Shown here: positions 53,800-62,197 of the stretch, piece after piece | How the letters are laid out: each line of letters opens with the position of its first letter | How positions within the stretch are numbered: the stretch's first letter is position 1 | Assembly: GCA_900317855.1 (NCBI GenBank) | Contig: ONIG01000008.1 | Location: 1-64,000, forward strand | Reading direction: 5' to 3' | DNA from: an uncultured Eubacteriales bacterium | GTDB taxonomy: Bacteria > Bacillota > Clostridia > Oscillospirales > Oscillospiraceae | Length of the DNA stretch: 64,000 nucleotides | Translations under genes and position numbers: made by a program | Notes under the pieces: generated by a model | Database searches by the model: none | The model's input: the letters and a program-made list of their open reading frames with translations, nothing else | Told to the model about the DNA's origin: nothing

Positions 53800-55026
53800 A
53801 TGGAGCAAATGAAGAAGATGCCCCTCGAGGGGATCCGTGTCGTGGAGCTGGCGACGGTCGTTGCCGCCCCGACCGCGTCGCGCGTGCTGTGCGCGTTCGG
53901 CGCAGAAGTCATCAAAGTCGAAACCAAGATCGGCGACGAGATGCGCCGCGCCGGTGAGTTCGAGATGGTCGTGTGCGAGGACGATAAAAACCCGCTGTTC
54001 ACCATCCAGAACAGCGGCAAGCGCCTGACGAGCATCGATCTGAAAAATCCGGACGGCAAGGCCGCCTTCCTCCGTCTGCTCGAAACGGCCGACGTGTTCC
54101 TCACGAACGTCCGCCTGCCGTCGCTGGGCCGCCTGGGTCTCGATTATGAGACGCTGCACAAGGCCTACCCCGGCCTCGTGTACGCGCACTTCTCCGGCTT
54201 CGGCCCCAAGGGCCCCGATGCCGCCAAGCCCGGCTTTGACAGCACGGCATTCTGGCTGCGCAGCGGCCCGATGGCCGACTGGCAGGTGCCCGGCTCCTTC
54301 CCGTTTACCCCCACCTACGCCTTCGGCGACATGGCCACGAGCTCGGCGTTCCTGTCCGGCATCCTCATGGCCATCATCGGCAAGAAGAGCACCGGCATGG
54401 GCACGTTCGTGAGCACGTCGCTGTTTGCCAGCGGCATCTGGTGCAACGCCATCGGCGTCGTGTCGCACCAGCCGCAGTTCGGCGGCGAGCGCCCGAACGA
54501 CCCCCTGCGCCCGGCCGACCCGTTCTGCCACTTCTACGAGTGCAGCGACGGCAAGTGGATCGGTGTGTTCGACAATGAGTACCGCCGCGAGCTGCCGAAG
54601 ATTGCAAACCTCTTCGGCATGCCGGAGATCGCCGACGATCCCCGCGCCGCCAGCCTGGAGGCGCTGCACGAGACGGACTTCATCGTCGAGATCGTCACGC
54701 GGCTCAACGCCATCTTCAAGACCAAAACCGTCGCCGAGTGGGAAGCCTTCCTCTCGGAAAACAACGTCTCCTGCGAGCGCATGCGCACCATCCGCGACGT
54801 GAGCACCGACGAGCAGGCCATTGCCAACGGCTATATCCAGAAGGTCACCTTCAAGGACGACCTTGAGGTCATGATGCCGTGCCCGCCGATGCAGTTCACG
54901 GAATACGCCATGCGTCCCTACACGTCCGCCGGCCGCCTCGGCGCCGATACGGACAGCATTTTCCACGATCTTGGTTATACCGATCCGGAGATCGCCGCCA
55001 TGAAAGCCAGCGGTGCCATTCAGTAA
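53800..55026 (+). CDS. Class III CoA-transferase (CaiB/BaiF family)
   Basis: The 408-residue enzyme belongs to the family of formyl-CoA transferase, BaiF, FldA and HadA, which move CoA between carboxylic acids through an aspartyl intermediate. The nucleophilic aspartate is D147 in KPGFDSTAF; RVVELATVVAAPTASRVLCAFGAEVIKVE and IDLKNPDGKAAF fit the N-terminal CoA site (given in parts). The start ATG 53800 has ATAGGAG upstream. Its partner genes suggest 2-hydroxy or 2-oxoacid-derived acids as substrate. Confidence 0.93.
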   Translation: MEQMKKMPLEGIRVVELATVVAAPTASRVLCAFGAEVIKVETKIGDEMRRAGEFEMVVCEDDKNPLFTIQNSGKRLTSIDLKNPDGKAAFLRLLETADVFLTNVRLPSLGRLGLDYETLHKAYPGLVYAHFSGFGPKGPDAAKPGFDSTAFWLRSGPMADWQVPGSFPFTPTYAFGDMATSSAFLSGILMAIIGKKSTGMGTFVSTSLFASGIWCNAIGVVSHQPQFGGERPNDPLRPADPFCHFYECSDGKWIGVFDNEYRRELPKIANLFGMPEIADDPRAASLEALHETDFIVEIVTRLNAIFKTKTVAEWEAFLSENNVSCERMRTIRDVSTDEQAIANGYIQKVTFKDDLEVMMPCPPMQFTEYAMRPYTSAGRLGADTDSIFHDLGYTDPEIAAMKASGAIQ

Positions 55027-55044
55027 AGAAAAGGAGATCATACC

Positions 55045-56034
55045 ATGAAAATCGTTCTGGCAGAAGTGCCCTATACCAAAGACAGAGACATCAGCGTCGA
55101 GAAGTCCTGCGTCCCCGAGGGCGCGGAGCTGACCATGGCCGTGTTTGACGAGCACGCCGAGAATAACGACGCGTTCTACGCCGAGATCAAGGACGCCGAC
55201 ATCATCATCGACGGCTACGTCCACTTCGGCAAGAAAGAGATCGACGCCATGGACCACTGCAAGGTCATCTCCTTCCAGTCCACCGGCTACAACGAGGCCG
55301 ACCTCGACTACGCGAAGGAAAAGGGCATTGCCGTCTGCTCCATCCTCGACTACTGCACGCAGGAGACCGCCGAGAGTGCCATGGCCCTCATGCTCAACCT
55401 CCAGCGCGGCATCCACCAGTATGACCGCAGCGTCCAGCAGGATCACGTCTGGGATTACCAGGTCGTGCCGGGGCTCAAGCGCATCGCCGGTCAGGTCATG
55501 GGCATCGCCGGCCTCGGCCGCATCGGCCAGTCCGTCGCCCGCAAGGCGCAGGCGTTCGACATGGAAGTCATCGCCTACGACCCGTTCCTGCCGCCCGCCA
55601 TTGCCGAGAACCTCGGCGTCAAGCTCGTCGATTTCGACACCCTGCTGGCCGAGTCCGACGTGCTGAGCCTGCACATGAACCTCACCGAGGAGAACTACCA
55701 CATGTTCAACAAGGAAGCGTTCATGAAGTGCAAGAAGCACCCCATCATCGTCAACGAAGGCCGCGGTCCGCTGATCTGCGATGACGACCTCGTCTGGGCG
55801 CTCGACAACGGCTACATCCGCGGCGCCGCGCTCGACATGGTCGAGAGCGAGGACCCGGACCTGAGCACCTGCCCGCTCGTCGGCCGCGACGACGTGCTGC
55901 TCACCCCGCACAGCGGCTACTACTCCGACACGTCCAACTACCTCGTCGCGAAGCTGTCCATGGATAACGCCCTGTACTACGTCAACGGCGAGTACGACAA
56001 GGTCAAGTCCATCCGCAACGGCGTCAACGCCTGA
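55045..56034 (+). CDS. D-isomer specific 2-hydroxyacid dehydrogenase
   Basis: The 329-residue NAD-dependent dehydrogenase interconverts (R)-2-hydroxyacids and 2-oxoacids. The NAD loop is GLGRIG (156-161) with D179 after it, as in NAD-preferring enzymes; the catalytic triad is R240 (NEGRG), E267 (MVESED) and H289 (TPHSGY). Its N-terminal part resembles CtBP/phosphoglycerate dehydrogenase-like members. AAGGAGA lies before ATG 55045. It is the last gene of the operon, with a likely terminator after it. Confidence 0.93.
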   Translation: MKIVLAEVPYTKDRDISVEKSCVPEGAELTMAVFDEHAENNDAFYAEIKDADIIIDGYVHFGKKEIDAMDHCKVISFQSTGYNEADLDYAKEKGIAVCSILDYCTQETAESAMALMLNLQRGIHQYDRSVQQDHVWDYQVVPGLKRIAGQVMGIAGLGRIGQSVARKAQAFDMEVIAYDPFLPPAIAENLGVKLVDFDTLLAESDVLSLHMNLTEENYHMFNKEAFMKCKKHPIIVNEGRGPLICDDDLVWALDNGYIRGAALDMVESEDPDLSTCPLVGRDDVLLTPHSGYYSDTSNYLVAKLSMDNALYYVNGEYDKVKSIRNGVNA

Positions 56035-56210
56035 GCCATTTTCCTGCTTGCTTCCGCTGGGCTGCCAATTTTCAATTTCTCTTTTTCCACCCTTCTTTCT
56101 GTTCTGTTTTGCGATTTTATCGGACAAATCTTCTCTCCTGCCAGCCGTCCAGTGGATTTCCAATATTCCCGTGTTCGCGTCCGGTCTCCGGCGCGGGCAC
56201 GGGCCTGAAA

Positions 56211-56254
56211 ACCGGCACGCGCCGGGCGCTGCGACAGGTGTCCGGTGCTTTTTT
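56211..56254 (+). terminator. Probable terminator of the hydroxyacid operon
   Basis: ACCGG/GCGCCGG arms can pair with CCGGTGC before a run of six T (56249-56254). The pairing is imperfect. The upstream stretch 56041-56210 is pyrimidine-rich and shows no gene. Confidence 0.5.
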
Positions 56255-56258
56255 GCGG

Positions 56259-56287
56259 TTGACAGTTCCGCGTAAGCACAGTAAAAT
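56259..56287 (+). promoter_or_regulatory. Promoter of the DUF362 gene
   Basis: TTGACA (56259-56264) and TAAAAT (56282-56287) are 17 bases apart. Confidence 0.78.
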
Positions 56288-56349
56288 CAAAAGAGCGGGC
56301 GGGGTCCGCCAGAGAAAGAGAACGTTTTTTGATCGCGGAGGTATTTCCA

Positions 56350-57453
56350 ATGGAACCTGCAAAAGTATATTTTTCCGATCTGCGCACGGATGAGGTCAGC
56401 ACGCTTGAGAAGCTGCACCGGCTCATGAAGGCGGCCGGCTTCGAGCAGATCGACTTCAAGGACAAGTATGTTGCCATCAAGCTCCACTTCGGCGAACCCG
56501 GCAATCTGGCCTATCTGCGCCCGAACTGGGCGCGCGTCGTGTGCGACTACGTGCGCGAGCTCGGCGGCAAGCCGTTTCTTACCGACTGCAACACGCTCTA
56601 TGTCGGCGGCCGCGCCAACGCGCTCGACCATCTTGACAGCGCAATGCGCAACGGCTATACGCCCATGACCACCGGCGCGCAGTGCATCATCGCCGACGGG
56701 CTCAAGGGGGACGATTACGACCTCGTGCCCATCCGCGGCGGCAAATATCTGCGCGCGGCAAAGATCGGCCGCGCCATCATGGACGCGGATATCTTCATCT
56801 CCCTCACGCACGCCAAGGGCCACGTGTCCGCGGGCTTCGGCGGCGCGCTCAAGAACATTGGCATGGGCTGCGGCTCGCGCGCCGGCAAGGAGGAGATGCA
56901 CAGCTCCGGCAAGCCCGTCGTCGATACGGATAAGTGCATCGGCTGCGGCAAGTGCGTGGAAAACTGCGCGCACAACGGCCCGCACATCGAAAACGGCAAG
57001 TGTACCATTCTGAAATATAAGTGCACCGGCTGCGGCCGCTGCATCAACGTCTGCCCGATGCACGCCATCCATGCGGACTATGCGATCGCAAACGAGCTGC
57101 TCAACTGCAAGATCGCCGAGTACGCCAAAGCTGTCGTCGACGGCCGCCCGTCGTTCCACATCGCGCTTGCGGTGGATGTGTCGCCCTGCTGCGACTGCCA
57201 CAATTTCAGCGACGTGCCGATCGTGCCGAATGTGGGCATGTTCGCGTCCTTCGACCCTGTGGCGCTCGACACCGCCTGCGCCGACATGATCAACGCCCAG
57301 CCGGTCAACCCGAACAGCGTCATCGCGCACGAGCATGACCATCCGCACGACCACTTCACGGCCGCGCACCCGGACACCGACTGGCGCGCCGCCGTCGAGC
57401 ACGGCGAGGCCATCGGCCTTGGCACGACGCACTACAAGCTCATCGAGGTCTGA
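56350..57453 (+). CDS. DUF362 protein with two [4Fe-4S] clusters
   Basis: The 367-residue protein has the DUF362 domain (YVAIKLHFGEPGNLAYLRP, LTDCNTLYVGGRANALDHL, SLTHAKGHVSAGFGGALKNIGMGCGSRAGK in order) with a ferredoxin module inside: CIGCGKCVENCAHN and CTGCGRCINVCP (about residues 198-240). A redox-linked role is likely; no substrate is known for the family. AGGAGGT-like GGAGGT lies before ATG 56350; in-frame codons up to 56329 are unsupported. A histidine-rich stretch (HEHDHPHDHF) near the end could bind metal. Confidence 0.85.
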   Translation: MEPAKVYFSDLRTDEVSTLEKLHRLMKAAGFEQIDFKDKYVAIKLHFGEPGNLAYLRPNWARVVCDYVRELGGKPFLTDCNTLYVGGRANALDHLDSAMRNGYTPMTTGAQCIIADGLKGDDYDLVPIRGGKYLRAAKIGRAIMDADIFISLTHAKGHVSAGFGGALKNIGMGCGSRAGKEEMHSSGKPVVDTDKCIGCGKCVENCAHNGPHIENGKCTILKYKCTGCGRCINVCPMHAIHADYAIANELLNCKIAEYAKAVVDGRPSFHIALAVDVSPCCDCHNFSDVPIVPNVGMFASFDPVALDTACADMINAQPVNPNSVIAHEHDHPHDHFTAAHPDTDWRAAVEHGEAIGLGTTHYKLIEV

Positions 57454-57466
57454 TCGGAAATAACGC

Positions 57467-57501
57467 AAAGGCTCCCCCGGAATTCCGGGGGAGCCTTTTT
57501 G
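57467..57501. terminator. Bidirectional terminator
   Basis: AAAGGCTCCCCCGG (57467-57480) pairs with CCGGGGGAGCCTTT (57485-57498), between the convergent DUF362 and amidohydrolase genes. Confidence 0.92.
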
Positions 57502-59079
57502 TCATATGTATTCTCTTTGGGTGATCCGTTTTATGATCGCCCGAGCCAGAAGTCCGGCGACGCCTATCTTTTTTGCAACATGCTTCTTGCCGTGCAGATA
57601 GAGTGCCTTGACCTCGATGCCCGCTATATCCTCCGCGGTGAGCGGATCATCGCCGAGAACGACGAAATCGGCAATCATACCGGGTGCAAGAGTGCCGCGT
57701 TTATTCTCCTCATGGCTCATATACGCGGGATTTGCCGTTATCATGCGCAGCGCGTCGAGACGCGATATGCGCTCGTCCGGATTGGGATGATTTACGGAGC
57801 ACGCCATACCGTACAGGGGCTTTGGACGCGTGCACGGTCCGTCGGAGCCGTCGCCTACGACAAGTCCGAGGCGGTGCATCGTTCCCAGCGCGTTTAGTCT
57901 GTCAGTGCGCTCTCTGCCGAGCACCGAGCACAGATACTCGTCCGGCTCCTGCTTCCAATATATAAACGGCGACTGCGCGGCTATGCACAGCTTTATCTTT
58001 GCCGCGCGCTTTAGCTGCTCCTCGCTTGCAAGGCAGACATGGATCATCACATGGCGCGCATCGTCCCACGGCTTATCGGCATAAGCCGCCTCATATGCCG
58101 TTATGCACTGCTCCACCGCCGCATCGCCTATGGCGTGCATGGTTATCTGCCAGCCCTCGCGGTTTGCGCCGATGGCGAACTCGTTCACGCGCTCCTGCGG
58201 ATAATTCAAAACGCCGTAGTTGTTCGGATCGTTCGCGTACGGCTCCTTGAGCGCCGCGTCCTCTGAGCCGAAGCAGCCGTCGAGGGCAAGCTTGAAGCAG
58301 CCGCCGACGCGCTTGAAGCCGTGCTTTTTCACGGCCTTGAGGTCCATGGTCTGGAAGAATATGCGGAACGCCTGCGGCAGGCCGGGCGCGAGTATTTTGA
58401 TCATGTCTATATCCAGATCGTTTGCAAAGCCCACGCCCTCAACGGTGTGCACGAGCCCGATGCCGACCGACGCAAGGTACTCCGCGCCTCCGGAGAGACC
58501 GCGTATAATATCCATCGTGGGGATATACGCCGTCGCCTCGTTCACGCCGTTATAAAACGCCGACTGGTACAGCCATCCGGTCTCGGTATTGCAGCCGGGA
58601 TCGGATTTCACCTTATCCGACAGCAGTGCTAGCATTGCGCTGTTGCACACGGCAGCATGACCGTCGTACTTCATGACCATGAGCGGACGCTCCGTCCAGT
58701 CGTCAAGATCGCACTTTTCGGGCAGCCGATGCTCGGCAACGGTGTTCGCGGTGCAGCCGTAGCCCATGAGCACCTTGTTTTTCCGGTGACTGTCGGCATA
58801 GCGTCTGACCGCCGCCTTTGCTTCGGCAAAATTTTTGACATCCATGAGATAGAATGTGTTCTCGAAAACGCACAGCGAGCCGAAATGCATATGCGTGTCG
58901 CCGAACGCGGGCGTTACCGTCGCGCCGCCGAGATCGACCCGTTTTGCCTTGCCGTAGCGCGGAGGGATGCTGCTTTCATCGCCGAGCCACACGATGTGAC
59001 CGCCCTTTACCGCCATCGCGGTGTAAATGCGGTTTTCCTTTTCGCAGGAGATGAATCTGGCGTTCGTATAAAGCTCCAT
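57502..59079 (-). CDS. Amidohydrolase family 3 (YtcJ-like), probably acquired
   Basis: The 525-residue metal hydrolase is of the YtcJ/exoenzyme amidohydrolase-3 group. Motifs are GDTHMHFG near residue 60, a carboxylysine-type region KLALDGCFGS, HAIGDAAVEQ, VMIHVCLASEEQL and VGDGSDGPCTRP, ending RGTLAPGMIADFVVLGDDPL. ATG 59079 has AGGAATGAGG upstream. Codon choice differs from neighbours, for example ATA isoleucine codons in QCITAYE and DIIRG. Its upstream flank holds hairpins and an mtnN fragment, pointing to an insertion. The substrate is unknown. Confidence 0.88.
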   Translation of the reverse strand: MELYTNARFISCEKENRIYTAMAVKGGHIVWLGDESSIPPRYGKAKRVDLGGATVTPAFGDTHMHFGSLCVFENTFYLMDVKNFAEAKAAVRRYADSHRKNKVLMGYGCTANTVAEHRLPEKCDLDDWTERPLMVMKYDGHAAVCNSAMLALLSDKVKSDPGCNTETGWLYQSAFYNGVNEATAYIPTMDIIRGLSGGAEYLASVGIGLVHTVEGVGFANDLDIDMIKILAPGLPQAFRIFFQTMDLKAVKKHGFKRVGGCFKLALDGCFGSEDAALKEPYANDPNNYGVLNYPQERVNEFAIGANREGWQITMHAIGDAAVEQCITAYEAAYADKPWDDARHVMIHVCLASEEQLKRAAKIKLCIAAQSPFIYWKQEPDEYLCSVLGRERTDRLNALGTMHRLGLVVGDGSDGPCTRPKPLYGMACSVNHPNPDERISRLDALRMITANPAYMSHEENKRGTLAPGMIADFVVLGDDPLTAEDIAGIEVKALYLHGKKHVAKKIGVAGLLARAIIKRITQREYI

Positions 59080-59107
59080 AACCTCATTCCTTTCACTTCT
59101 AAAATGG

Positions 59108-59246
59108 GCTCCATGTAGACATGGAGCACTACAGCCTGTTTAGTAAAGACAAGTGTACAGCGGGGGAGCGCGAGGGGGGGTAAGCCCCCCGCTCGCAATT
59201 GGATCATAGCCATCAAAAACGACTGAAAAACTGATTTATCAGTTTT
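59108..59246. repeat. Cluster of hairpins between the amidohydrolase gene and the mtnN remnant
   Basis: Three dyads occur in 140 bases: GCTCCATGT (59108-59116)/ACATGGAGC (59119-59127); GCGAG plus six G (59170-59180) against CCCCCC plus GCTCGC (59185-59196); and AAAACTGA/TCAGTTTT at 59227-59246. The mix of strong GC and AT hairpins is unlike the rest of the window and may be an insertion scar or a small repeat element. Confidence 0.55.
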
Positions 59247-59252
59247 ATCAGG

Positions 59253-59318
59253 CTTTTTAACGAGCGCAGCGAGCTCCGAATCCATGGCGCCGATCACGCC
59301 GATCCGGCCATAAGCCAA
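59253..59318 (-). pseudogene. 5' remnant of an mtnN-like nucleosidase gene
   Basis: A TTG start at 59318 with AAAAGGAG 8 bases before it opens a frame whose first 22 residues, AYGRIGVIGAMDSELAALVKK, resemble the N-terminus of 5'-methylthioadenosine/S-adenosylhomocysteine nucleosidase (RIGxIGAMxxE). After the lysines the frame enters the hairpin region and loses any likeness. The remaining ~210 codons are missing from this place. The homology is by eye and short, so this is probable rather than certain. Confidence 0.6.
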
Positions 59319-59415
59319 GAGAAACGCTCCTTTTCGGCAGCGCGGCCGCGCCGCACTGCGGTTTTTTCGTCTACCTTAATCCTTCTGCCCGCCGGTGTCA
59401 AGCCGCCGCTATGAG

Positions 59416-59436
59416 ATTTATGAGTTGCTCATAAAT
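59416..59436. promoter_or_regulatory. 9-3-9 palindrome upstream of the flavin-domain gene promoter
   Basis: ATTTATGAG-TTG-CTCATAAAT is perfect and ends 11 bases before the -35. It is a good operator candidate; the binding protein is unknown. Confidence 0.6.
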
Positions 59437-59447
59437 TTGCGGATATC

Positions 59448-59475
59448 TTGTTTTTCCCATGCGGTTTGCTATCAT
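59448..59475 (+). promoter_or_regulatory. Promoter of the flavin-domain gene
   Basis: TTGTTT (59448-59453) and TATCAT (59470-59475) are 16 bases apart. Confidence 0.5.
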
Positions 59476-59511
59476 GAAGGCAAGCTCAAAAACCATAAGG
59501 AGGAACGCATC

Positions 59512-59907
59512 ATGCTCAACGAAAACGTCAAAAAACTGCTCAAGGAAAACATGTGGGTCCTGGCCACCTGCGCCGACGGTGTGCCGAATGTGGTGCCGGT
59601 CGCGTTCAAGGATGTGACGGATGACGGCAAGCTCGTCGTCGGTGACGTGTTCCTGGACACGACGCTGCGCAACCTCGCTGCGAATGACGGCCGCATCGCC
59701 GTGTCCGTGTACGACGCCAAGACGTTCGATGGCTACCAGATCCGGGGCGCGGCCGAGCACGTCACGGATGGGCCGGTCGTGTCCACGTTCAAGACCATGG
59801 TCGAGCAGATGTTCCAGGGCGCGGCCACGGCGAAGGGCGCGCTGGTTATCACGCCGGAGACCGTGATCGTCACGACGCCCGGCGCGGAGAACAAGAAAGT
59901 TCTGTAA
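59512..59907 (+). CDS. Pyridoxamine 5'-phosphate oxidase-like flavin protein
   Basis: The 131-residue protein has the split beta-barrel of FMN-binding PNPOx-like proteins: MWVLATCADGVPNVVPVAFKD near the start, LVVGDVFLDTTLRNLAAN and IAVSVYDAKTFDGYQIRGAAEHV. It could bind FMN or F420-like cofactors; the reaction is unknown. AAGGAGG lies before ATG 59512. A palindrome and promoter precede it, and a hairpin terminator follows at 59953. Confidence 0.88.
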   Translation: MLNENVKKLLKENMWVLATCADGVPNVVPVAFKDVTDDGKLVVGDVFLDTTLRNLAANDGRIAVSVYDAKTFDGYQIRGAAEHVTDGPVVSTFKTMVEQMFQGAATAKGALVITPETVIVTTPGAENKKVL

Positions 59908-59952
59908 CCGCAATTTTCACCACTTTGTGATCGCTTTCTCTTTTTGCCCGGA

Positions 59953-59990
59953 GGCGGGCGCGGGCCGTATGGGTCCAGCGCCCGCCTTTT
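59953..59990 (+). terminator. Terminator after the flavin-domain gene
   Basis: GGCGGGCGC (59953-59961) pairs with GCGCCCGCC (59978-59986), then TTTT. Confidence 0.82.
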
Positions 59991-60007
59991 GCACATGCTT
60001 GAAAAGC

Positions 60008-60036
60008 TTGAAACTTTTCTGCGTCTGATATACAAT
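60008..60036 (+). promoter_or_regulatory. Promoter of the two-component operon
   Basis: TTGAAA (60008-60013) and TACAAT (60031-60036) are 17 bases apart. Two copies of GCTTGAAA (59997-60004 and 60006-60013) overlap the -35 and may bind the LytTR regulator. Confidence 0.62.
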
Positions 60037-60099
60037 ACAGCATGATAATACCAGCCGTGGAAAATCACGGTGCGTAAGAAAGAAGGAGAACGCCGGGCT

Positions 60100-60870
60100 A
60101 TGCTTCAAGTTGCAGTGTGTGATGATGAAGTCTGGTGTCTTGACCGGACGGTGCAGATCCTGCGGGGAGCGCTGGGGGAGATACCTTATAATATACAGAC
60201 GTTTCAAAGCGCGGATGCCGTGCTGATCGCGCTCGAGGAGAAATGCTATCATCCGGATATTGCCGTGCTGGATATCCGCATGGCGGACGTGGACGGCATT
60301 GCACTCGCCAAGGAGGTCAACCGTCTCGCGCCCGCCTGCCGCGTGATCTTCCTGTCGAGCTACGCGGGCTATCTCATGGACGCATATGAGGCCGAGCACA
60401 TCTATTACGTGCTCAAGTCGGACGAGGCGGCACGCCTGCCGGTCGCTCTGCACAAGGCGCTGGGCGCGCTCTCGACCGAGAAAACGCTCACGCTCCGGCG
60501 CGGCGGCAGCTATCAGCGCGTCGGGCTCGACACGGTGCTGTGCCTGGAGCGGTCGCTGCACAAAACCATTGTGCACACGACCGACGGCACGCTGGAAACG
60601 ACGCAATCGCCGCAGGCGCTGCTGGAGAGCGGACACGCCGAGGCGGATTTCATCCGCTGCCACCAGAGCTACTGGGTCAACTGCCGGGCGATCGTCGGCA
60701 TGGAGCACGAGACCTTCTGCCTGAGCGACGGCACGCGCGTGCCCATCAGCCGTTCGTATCGCAAGAATGCGCGCGAGGCGTTTTTCCGGCTGCTGGCCGG
60801 CCGGAGCGCGCAGATGGATGCGCAGCTTGACGGTGATCTTGCTGCGGAGGGCGCGTGCAATGGCGTATAA
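60100..60870 (+). CDS. LytTR-type response regulator
   Basis: The 256-residue regulator has a receiver domain with the acidic pair in VCDDE, phospho-acceptor D58 in VLDIRMADVDG and K106 in YYVLKSDE, followed by a LytTR DNA-binding domain (about residues 130-235, ending VPISRSYRKNAREAFF). LytTR domains bind direct repeats and often control virulence, bacteriocin or transport genes. AAGGAG is 11 bases before ATG 60100. The kinase gene overlaps its end by 11 bases. Confidence 0.93.
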   Translation: MLQVAVCDDEVWCLDRTVQILRGALGEIPYNIQTFQSADAVLIALEEKCYHPDIAVLDIRMADVDGIALAKEVNRLAPACRVIFLSSYAGYLMDAYEAEHIYYVLKSDEAARLPVALHKALGALSTEKTLTLRRGGSYQRVGLDTVLCLERSLHKTIVHTTDGTLETTQSPQALLESGHAEADFIRCHQSYWVNCRAIVGMEHETFCLSDGTRVPISRSYRKNAREAFFRLLAGRSAQMDAQLDGDLAAEGACNGV

Positions 60871-62191
60871 CGGTTATTTGGCGGACCTGTTTTTCAATGC
60901 CTGCGCGATCGCTCTGTGGGCGGCCTTTTTGTGGCGCGTGCTCGACGGGCCGCGCTTTTCGACCTGGCTGACGGCGCTGCTTGCCGCGGCCATCGGTGCG
61001 GTGTACATGGCCTCGACGCTGCTGCTCACCAATGTGGGACAGGTGCGCGCGCTGATGTTCCCGGTGTGTTCGCTGGCGATGGCGTTTTTGCTCTTTCGCG
61101 GCACGCCGGGGCGAAAGCTGCTTGCGGTTGCTGCGGAGTTGGCCAGTTCCCTACTGCTGGAGCTGATGTTCACACCGCTGATGATCGACCTGGTGCCGAG
61201 CGATAAGCTGTCGGTCTGGGCCGACCCGCGCTCGCTGATCTACGGCGTGGCGTTTTTGCCGGTACTGGCGTTGGGGCTGGGGCTGCTCAGTCTGCTGTTC
61301 ACGCGCTCGAAAAACAACCTCTCCGGCAAGCAGCTGCTGATTTTTTCGGCGTTTCCAATCACGCAGATGGTCTGCGAGACCTCACTCGTGACGCTGATGT
61401 TCACACCGCCGCACTTCGAGTATATCCCCATGCAGCTGATCGTGTCGGCGCTGTTTCTGGTCACGGACATTCTGCTCTACCGCACCATGGTGCACACTGA
61501 GCAGCGTGTGCAGCTCGAGGTGGAAAACCAGCTGCTCGAAAAGCAGCTTGATGCGCAGCTCGCGCATTACAGCGACCTGACCGCGCAGTATGAGCAGATC
61601 CGCGCCATGCGGCACGACATTTCCCATCATCTGAACACCATCAACGCCCTCCTGCAGGCGGGCAATCTGAAAGCGGCCTCAGAATATTCCGAGCAGCTGC
61701 TGCCGATGCAGACGTATATCTCCCGGCTCGGCAAGTGTCAGAACCCGGTCGTGGACGCATTCCTATACAGCCGCATACAGGATGCGGAGCACCGGGGCGT
61801 GCCAGTGCAGGCGGACGTGTCGCTGCCGGTGGAGCTGCCGGTGTCCAACACGGACCTGATCGTCGCGTTCGGCAACATGCTCGATAACGCCCTGGAGGCC
61901 TGCGAGGGCGTGCCCGGCGCGCAGATCCGCTTGCAGGCGTATCTCGCGAAGGGGTACCTCGTCATTCACGAGCGCAACCCGGTGCGCGGTGAGCCTGCAG
62001 CGGCAAAGCCGCGGCGCATTCCGGAGCTGGAGCGCGGCGTGGGCTTTCGCGTGCTGAGCGGCCTGGCGCAGAAGTATGACGGCAGCTTCCGGCACGAACT
62101 GGAGCCGGGCGGTGACTACGCCGTCACGCTCATGCTCAAGGCTGCACCCGGCCCAGTCGTAAATCCAGAAAAAATAGCAGAGAGGAGCTAA
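60860..62191 (+). CDS. GHKL-domain sensor histidine kinase
   Basis: The 443-residue kinase has six to seven membrane helices (about residues 5-210), a coiled region (VQLEVENQLLEKQLDAQLAHY), the phospho-acceptor H252 in MRHDISHHLN and an ATP domain with NMLDNALEA (339-347) and GVGFRVLSGLAQKYDG. The order fits HPK10/AgrC-like sensors of peptides. The G1 region is weakly conserved (ERNPVRG for the usual EN). ATG 60860 has GGAGGG upstream and overlaps the regulator gene. Confidence 0.92.
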   Translation: MAYNGYLADLFFNACAIALWAAFLWRVLDGPRFSTWLTALLAAAIGAVYMASTLLLTNVGQVRALMFPVCSLAMAFLLFRGTPGRKLLAVAAELASSLLLELMFTPLMIDLVPSDKLSVWADPRSLIYGVAFLPVLALGLGLLSLLFTRSKNNLSGKQLLIFSAFPITQMVCETSLVTLMFTPPHFEYIPMQLIVSALFLVTDILLYRTMVHTEQRVQLEVENQLLEKQLDAQLAHYSDLTAQYEQIRAMRHDISHHLNTINALLQAGNLKAASEYSEQLLPMQTYISRLGKCQNPVVDAFLYSRIQDAEHRGVPVQADVSLPVELPVSNTDLIVAFGNMLDNALEACEGVPGAQIRLQAYLAKGYLVIHERNPVRGEPAAAKPRRIPELERGVGFRVLSGLAQKYDGSFRHELEPGGDYAVTLMLKAAPGPVVNPEKIAERS

Positions 62192-62197
62192 TTTTAT

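Noticed and set aside
52507..56163. Very long open frame on the minus strand across the symporter, CoA transferase and dehydrogenase genes
   Set aside because: It is antisense to three genes with clear families, is low-complexity (repeats of His, Asp, Arg, Val) and results from GC-rich third positions.
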